A stretch of 15,364 nucleotides of DNA from Hyphomonadaceae bacterium UBA1001. GTDB lineage: Bacteria; Pseudomonadota; Alphaproteobacteria; Caulobacterales; Aquidulcibacteraceae. The notes beneath the pieces were generated by a model, which did no database searches, had not been told where the DNA came from, and saw only the letters and a list, made by a program, of their open reading frames with translations. Both the position numbers and the translations under genes were made by a program. This document shows, piece by piece, positions 11,959 through 15,364 of the stretch (position 1 is its first letter; each line of letters opens with the position of its first letter). The stretch spans positions 1-15,364 of the forward strand of contig DBAV01000002.1 of NCBI GenBank assembly GCA_002291875.1. Direction: 5' to 3'.

Positions 11959-12495
11959 ATGGACCTCAGCAAGATCACCCCCGGACGCAATCCACCCGAA
12001 GACCTCAATGTCGTCATCGAGGTGCCGCTGGGCGGCGACCCCATCAAGTACGAGATCGACAAGGAATCGGGGGCGATGTTTGTCGACCGTTTCCTGTACA
12101 CCTCGATGCGCTATCCCACGAATTACGGCTTCATCCCCCACACCCTCTCCGACGACGGCGACCCGGTGGACGTGCTGTGCATCGGCACCCGACCGCTGAT
12201 CCCGGGCTGTGTGCTGCGGGTGCGCCCGATCGGGGTCCTTTTGATGGAGGACGAGGCCGGCGGCGACGAGAAGATCCTGGCGGTGCCGGTCCCCAAGCTG
12301 ACGGCGTTCTATTCGCACGTGCACGAGCACACCGACCTGCCGCCGATCCAGACCCAGCAGATCGAGCACTTCTTTGCCCACTACAAGGACCTCGAGCCCG
12401 GCAAGTGGGTCAAGATCATCGGCTGGCGTGACGCCGCCGAGGCCAAGCGCATGGTGATGGCGGGCATCGAAAAGGGGCACGGCCGGTTCGGCTGA
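11959..12495 (+). CDS. ppa: Inorganic pyrophosphatase (family I)
   Basis: This protein of 178 residues is a standard-length soluble family I enzyme that hydrolyses pyrophosphate to two phosphates in the cytoplasm and so drives biosynthetic reactions forward. The signature DGDPVDV (66-72) holds the metal-binding aspartates 66, 68 and 71. Further active-site residues are seen in IKYEIDKESG (29-38), YPTNYGFIP (52-60), EDEAGGDEKIL (with Asp98 and Asp103) and HFFAHYKDLEPGKWVKI near the C-terminus. The start at 11959 agrees with family N-termini (MDLSKI), and TAGGGA lies about ten bases upstream. It stands alone, 107 bases after the methyltransferase gene and convergent with the histidine kinase pair. 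Confidence 0.97.
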   Translation: MDLSKITPGRNPPEDLNVVIEVPLGGDPIKYEIDKESGAMFVDRFLYTSMRYPTNYGFIPHTLSDDGDPVDVLCIGTRPLIPGCVLRVRPIGVLLMEDEAGGDEKILAVPVPKLTAFYSHVHEHTDLPPIQTQQIEHFFAHYKDLEPGKWVKIIGWRDAAEAKRMVMAGIEKGHGRFG

Positions 12496-12506
12496 CACCC
12501 CGGGTC

Positions 12507-12543
12507 GGGCCGCACGGCCGGGCTCGCTGCGCGCCTGCGGCCC
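12507..12543. terminator. Inverted repeat between convergent ppa and kinase genes
   Basis: GGGCCGCA (12507-12514) and TGCGGCCC (12536-12543) are perfect 8-base arms, 11 bases after the ppa stop and 47 bases beyond the kinase stop. The 21-base loop can fold further. There is no T-run; a bidirectional terminator is plausible but not certain. Confidence 0.35.
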
Positions 12544-12590
12544 ATACGCCCCTGCGGGCGCGGGCCGGTCATGGCACCCGAGCATCCCCC

Positions 12591-14411
12591 TCAGGCAGCC
12601 GACTGCGTGACGCTGGTGACCCTGTTGAGGACCGTGGCCAGCAGCCTCGGGTCGATCGGCTTGGTCAGATAGGCGTCCATTCCCGCACCCTCGCCTTCGC
12701 GGCGGCGCCCGTCGAACGCGTCGGCGGTCAGGGCGATGATCGGCGTTGCGGCATTGGGCCCGCCGCCCGCGCGGATCGTGCGTGTGGCCGTCAGGCCATC
12801 CATCACCGGCATGTTGACGTCCATCAGCACCGCGTCAAAGCGGTGACGGGCCGCGATCTCGACCGCCACCGCGCCATCTTCGGCCAGCATGACCCGATGG
12901 CCCATGGAAACCAGCAGCGCCTCGACGATCGTGCGGTTCACGGGGTGATCCTCGACGACCAGGATGGCCAAGCCCGGCCGGTCGCCCGCGCCGGTGTCGG
13001 CGATCAGGCCGGGACCGGGCGCCTCGACCTCGACCAGCGGCAGGCTGAGGGTAAAGCACGATCCGGCGCCGGGTGTGCTGGCCACGCCCAGTTCGCCGCC
13101 CAGTGCCTCGGCCAGGCGCCGTCCGATCGCCAGGCCCAGCCCGGTGCCGCCGAACCTGCGCCCGATGGCGCTGTCCGCCTGCGCATAGGGGCTGAAGATG
13201 CGCTCGCGATGGTCGGGTGCGATGCCGATCCCGGTGTCGGTGACCGCGATCACCAGCCGCCGCGTGCCGGCAGGGCTGACACGCACCCGCGCGGTGATCG
13301 TCACGGCGCCCGCCTCGGTGAACTTCAGCGCATTGGAGACCAGGTTGAACAGGATCTGCTGCAGGCGAACCGGGTCGGTCTCGATCGCGGGCGGCAGGCC
13401 GGGGTCCAGCACCAGCGACAGCGTCAGGCCCTTGTCGTCCGCGCGCGGTCGCCACAGCGCCTCGACATCGCGCAGCAGCGCCTCGGGGTTCACCGCCACA
13501 CGCTCGACCTCCATGCGGCCCGCCTCGATCTTGGAGAGATCCAGCAGGTCGTTCAGGATCGCCAGCAGCAGCCGTCCCGCGCCGCGCATGGTGTCCACCC
13601 GGGCACGCACCGTGGGGGAAATCTCCTCGCGCGCGATCAAGTCGGCCGTACCCAGGACCGCGTTCATGGGGGTGCGGATTTCGTGGCTCATGGTCGCCAG
13701 GAAGTTGGTCTTGGCAGCATCGGCTTCGCGCGCCGCCGTCTCTGCCATCCGGGCCTGTTCGACCGCATGTTCCAGGTCCGCCAGCCTTTGCCCGGCCAGC
13801 TCGAGCGCACGCCGCAGCCGGGTTGCCGTGCGGGTCTGGTCGGCCACCACCCCCGCCAGCGAGGCAAACAGCAGCGCGGTGCCCGCAAGCCATGGCCAGG
13901 CGCCCTCCAGCGTACCCAGCACCGCCATCGCGCCGAGCCCCGCCACCGGCCCCGCCAGGCAGGCCAGCATCAGCGGCGCGCAATTGCGATGGTTGACCAC
14001 CACATGCACCGCCAGGGCCAGGGCCAGCACATAGCCCATCGCGCCCAGCCCGTCGGGTGCGGCGACCCAGACCGCCAGCGGCAGAACCGTCCAGCCGATG
14101 TGGAAGGTGGCGGCGATGCCCATCAGGACCGCCAGCGCGCCCCGCCTGTCCGTTTCCAGCCCCAGCAGCGCCAGCAGGCGGCGCTCGGCCGTCGGTGCGA
14201 CCAGCAGCCACCCTGTCACCGGCAGCATCCAGGCCAGCGCCCACGGACCGATGAGCGCCACGCCCAGGCACCCGGTCAGCATCACCGACACGACCGAAGC
14301 AAGATGGGTCCGGTCCAGCGCCTCGAGGCTCGCCGCAAGGCCAGCGGCGGTATCACCGCCCAGGGGCGCGTTGCCCCACTGGCGCAGGCGCTGGCCCGCC
14401 GTGCGGCTCAT
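12591..14411 (-). CDS. Membrane-bound hybrid histidine kinase (TM-HisKA-HATPase-REC)
   Basis: This protein of 606 residues has several hydrophobic segments in its N-terminal part (about 38-72, 92-118, 124-138, 145-166, 172-190) that suggest five or six membrane helices with short loops, so it probably senses something in or near the membrane. A coiled linker (about 190-235) leads to the HisKA domain with FLATMSHEIRTPMN (His243). The HATPase domain has an N-box around Asn360, then TDTGIGI (391-397) and RRFGGTGLGLAI. A C-terminal receiver domain carries the phospho-acceptor Asp531 in VLMDVNMPVMDG and Lys584 in LTKPID. No Hpt domain is present, so onward phosphotransfer needs a separate protein. 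The ATG overlaps the stop of the upstream kinase gene (ATGA), so the two are translationally coupled. The signal sensed is unknown. Confidence 0.9.
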   Translation of the reverse strand: MSRTAGQRLRQWGNAPLGGDTAAGLAASLEALDRTHLASVVSVMLTGCLGVALIGPWALAWMLPVTGWLLVAPTAERRLLALLGLETDRRGALAVLMGIAATFHIGWTVLPLAVWVAAPDGLGAMGYVLALALAVHVVVNHRNCAPLMLACLAGPVAGLGAMAVLGTLEGAWPWLAGTALLFASLAGVVADQTRTATRLRRALELAGQRLADLEHAVEQARMAETAAREADAAKTNFLATMSHEIRTPMNAVLGTADLIAREEISPTVRARVDTMRGAGRLLLAILNDLLDLSKIEAGRMEVERVAVNPEALLRDVEALWRPRADDKGLTLSLVLDPGLPPAIETDPVRLQQILFNLVSNALKFTEAGAVTITARVRVSPAGTRRLVIAVTDTGIGIAPDHRERIFSPYAQADSAIGRRFGGTGLGLAIGRRLAEALGGELGVASTPGAGSCFTLSLPLVEVEAPGPGLIADTGAGDRPGLAILVVEDHPVNRTIVEALLVSMGHRVMLAEDGAVAVEIAARHRFDAVLMDVNMPVMDGLTATRTIRAGGGPNAATPIIALTADAFDGRRREGEGAGMDAYLTKPIDPRLLATVLNRVTSVTQSAA

Positions 14412-15364
14412 GCCGTGGCCCGCTCGACAGCGGCCCGCGTGATGGCGACGGTCAGCACGCGCGGGTCGATCGGCTTGGTGACATAATCGGTCATGCCGAC
14501 CGCATAGCCGCGGCGCTTTTGTTCCTCGAAGGCATCGGCGGTCAGCCCGATGATCGGCGTGCCGGCATTGGGCCCACCCCCGGTCCGGATGGCCTCGGTG
14601 GCCGACAGCCCATCCATCTCGGGCATCTGGATGTCCATCAGGATGATGTCGAAGGCGGTCTCGCGCGCGGCCTCGACGGCCTCGCGCCCATTGCCGACCA
14701 CCCGCACCGCATGTCCGAACGGCGCCAGGAAGGCCAGGGCGATCTTCTGGTTGACCGGGTGATCCTCGGCCAGCAGGATCGAGAGCCCCTCGGCCGTCTC
14801 GATGGCCTCGGGCGCATCGGTCGGGGTCAGGCCCACCGGGCCGCTGTCCACCACTTCGACCGGGATCGCCAGGGTGAAGGTCGAGCCCTCGCCCGGCGCG
14901 GACACCACTTCCAGTGTGCCGCCCATCACGTCGGCCAGGCGGCGCGAGATGGTCAGGCCCAGGCCCGTGCCGCCGAACCGCCGCGAGGTCGAGGCATCGG
15001 CCTGGGTGAAGGGCTGGAACAGCCGCGCCAGCGTGTCGGCATCCATGCCCACGCCCTCGTCGCGCACGCTCAGCCGCAGCAGGGTACGCCCGTCCTCGAC
15101 CGGCCCCGCCTCGGCGCGCAGCGTGACCGCGCCCTCGATCGTGAACTTCACCGCATTCGAGACCAGGTTGAACAGGATCTGCTGGAGGCGTGAGGGGTCG
15201 GCCAGGAAGCGGTCGGGCGTCGCCGCGGACCGCTCGACCACGAAGGTCAGGCCCTTTTCCTCGGCGCGCGGGCGCCACAGGCGCGTGACCTGTTCCAGCA
15301 GGCCCGCGGTCTGGGTGGGGATGACCTCGATCTCCATCCGCCCCGCCTCGATCTTGGACAGGTC
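14408..15364 (-). CDS. Hybrid histidine kinase, C-terminal part (HATPase-REC), cut by the window edge
   Basis: These are the last 318 residues of a kinase whose beginning lies beyond the window. The frame is open to base 15364 and begins DLSKIEAGRMEIEV, the end of a HisKA domain. The HATPase domain follows, with RLQQILFNLVSNAVKFT (59-75, N-box), RDEGVGM and SRRFGGTGLGLTIS. A receiver domain carries Asp244 in ILMDIQMPEMDG and Lys297 in VTKPID. There is no Hpt domain at the C-terminus. The layout is the same as in the next gene downstream, and long stretches of sequence are shared, so the two are paralogues. The sensory part and phospho-acceptor histidine cannot be seen here. The stop codon overlaps the downstream start in an ATGA. 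Confidence 0.9.
   Translation of the reverse strand, partial: DLSKIEAGRMEIEVIPTQTAGLLEQVTRLWRPRAEEKGLTFVVERSAATPDRFLADPSRLQQILFNLVSNAVKFTIEGAVTLRAEAGPVEDGRTLLRLSVRDEGVGMDADTLARLFQPFTQADASTSRRFGGTGLGLTISRRLADVMGGTLEVVSAPGEGSTFTLAIPVEVVDSGPVGLTPTDAPEAIETAEGLSILLAEDHPVNQKIALAFLAPFGHAVRVVGNGREAVEAARETAFDIILMDIQMPEMDGLSATEAIRTGGGPNAGTPIIGLTADAFEEQKRRGYAVGMTDYVTKPIDPRVLTVAITRAAVERATA

Noticed and set aside
13318..13367. Near-identical copy at 15141-15190, at first taken for a mobile or recombination repeat
   Set aside because: Both copies encode the conserved N-box of paralogous kinases, which accounts for the match.
12591..15278. A single 895-residue reading frame on the minus strand covering both kinases
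   Set aside because: Its upstream part (14412-15278) is an out-of-frame shadow of the upstream kinase. The real genes are in different frames and meet at an ATGA overlap.

Overview
The window is compact, GC-rich DNA with little intergenic space. It most likely comes from an alphaproteobacterium. The ribosomal protein S4, inorganic pyrophosphatase and GluQ-RS sequences all have an alphaproteobacterial look, and rpsD stands alone with its own terminator instead of sitting in an rpsM-rpsK-rpsD-rpoA operon, as is usual in that class. I cannot fix the order or genus. There are no tRNA or rRNA genes, CRISPR arrays, insertion sequences or phage genes.

Layout. (1) 2-1314 (+): the end of a GT4 glycosyltransferase overlapping a GT9 (ADP-heptose:LPS heptosyltransferase-like) gene, probably part of a surface-polysaccharide cluster continuing to the left. 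(2) 1391-2431 (+): a fumarylacetoacetate hydrolase family enzyme. (3) 2432-2791: a regulatory-looking spacer full of inverted repeats. (4) 2792-8605 (+): a complete chaperone-usher pilus operon of the archaic (Csu / spore-coat-U-like) kind: minor subunit, major pilin, PapD-like chaperone, outer-membrane usher and a two-domain, probably tip-located subunit. (5) 8672-9133 (-): a further secreted, pilin-like protein convergent with the operon, preceded by a spacer carrying two matching 10-bp palindromes. (6) 9508-10125 (-): rpsD, with a clear intrinsic terminator and a structured leader. (7) 10327-11851 (+): gluQ-RS and a small SAM-dependent methyltransferase. (8) 11959-12495 (+): ppa. (9) 12591-15364 (-): two tandem hybrid histidine kinases joined by an ATGA overlap; the upstream one runs off the window.

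The pilus locus is the distinctive part. Its subunits share a fold signature: an early Cys, a second Cys in a 'CN..F' context, and a C-terminal strand reading G-T/E-Y-S-D-x-hydrophobic ending in AP. The chaperone would fold subunits in the periplasm by donor-strand complementation, the usher would polymerise and export them, and the two-domain protein would cap the fibre. Strong stem-loops lie on either side of the major pilin gene, including one closed by a C(UUCG)G tetraloop. This arrangement could make the pilin more abundant than the chaperone and usher from one transcript. Most of the remaining genes are ordinary housekeeping or signalling functions.
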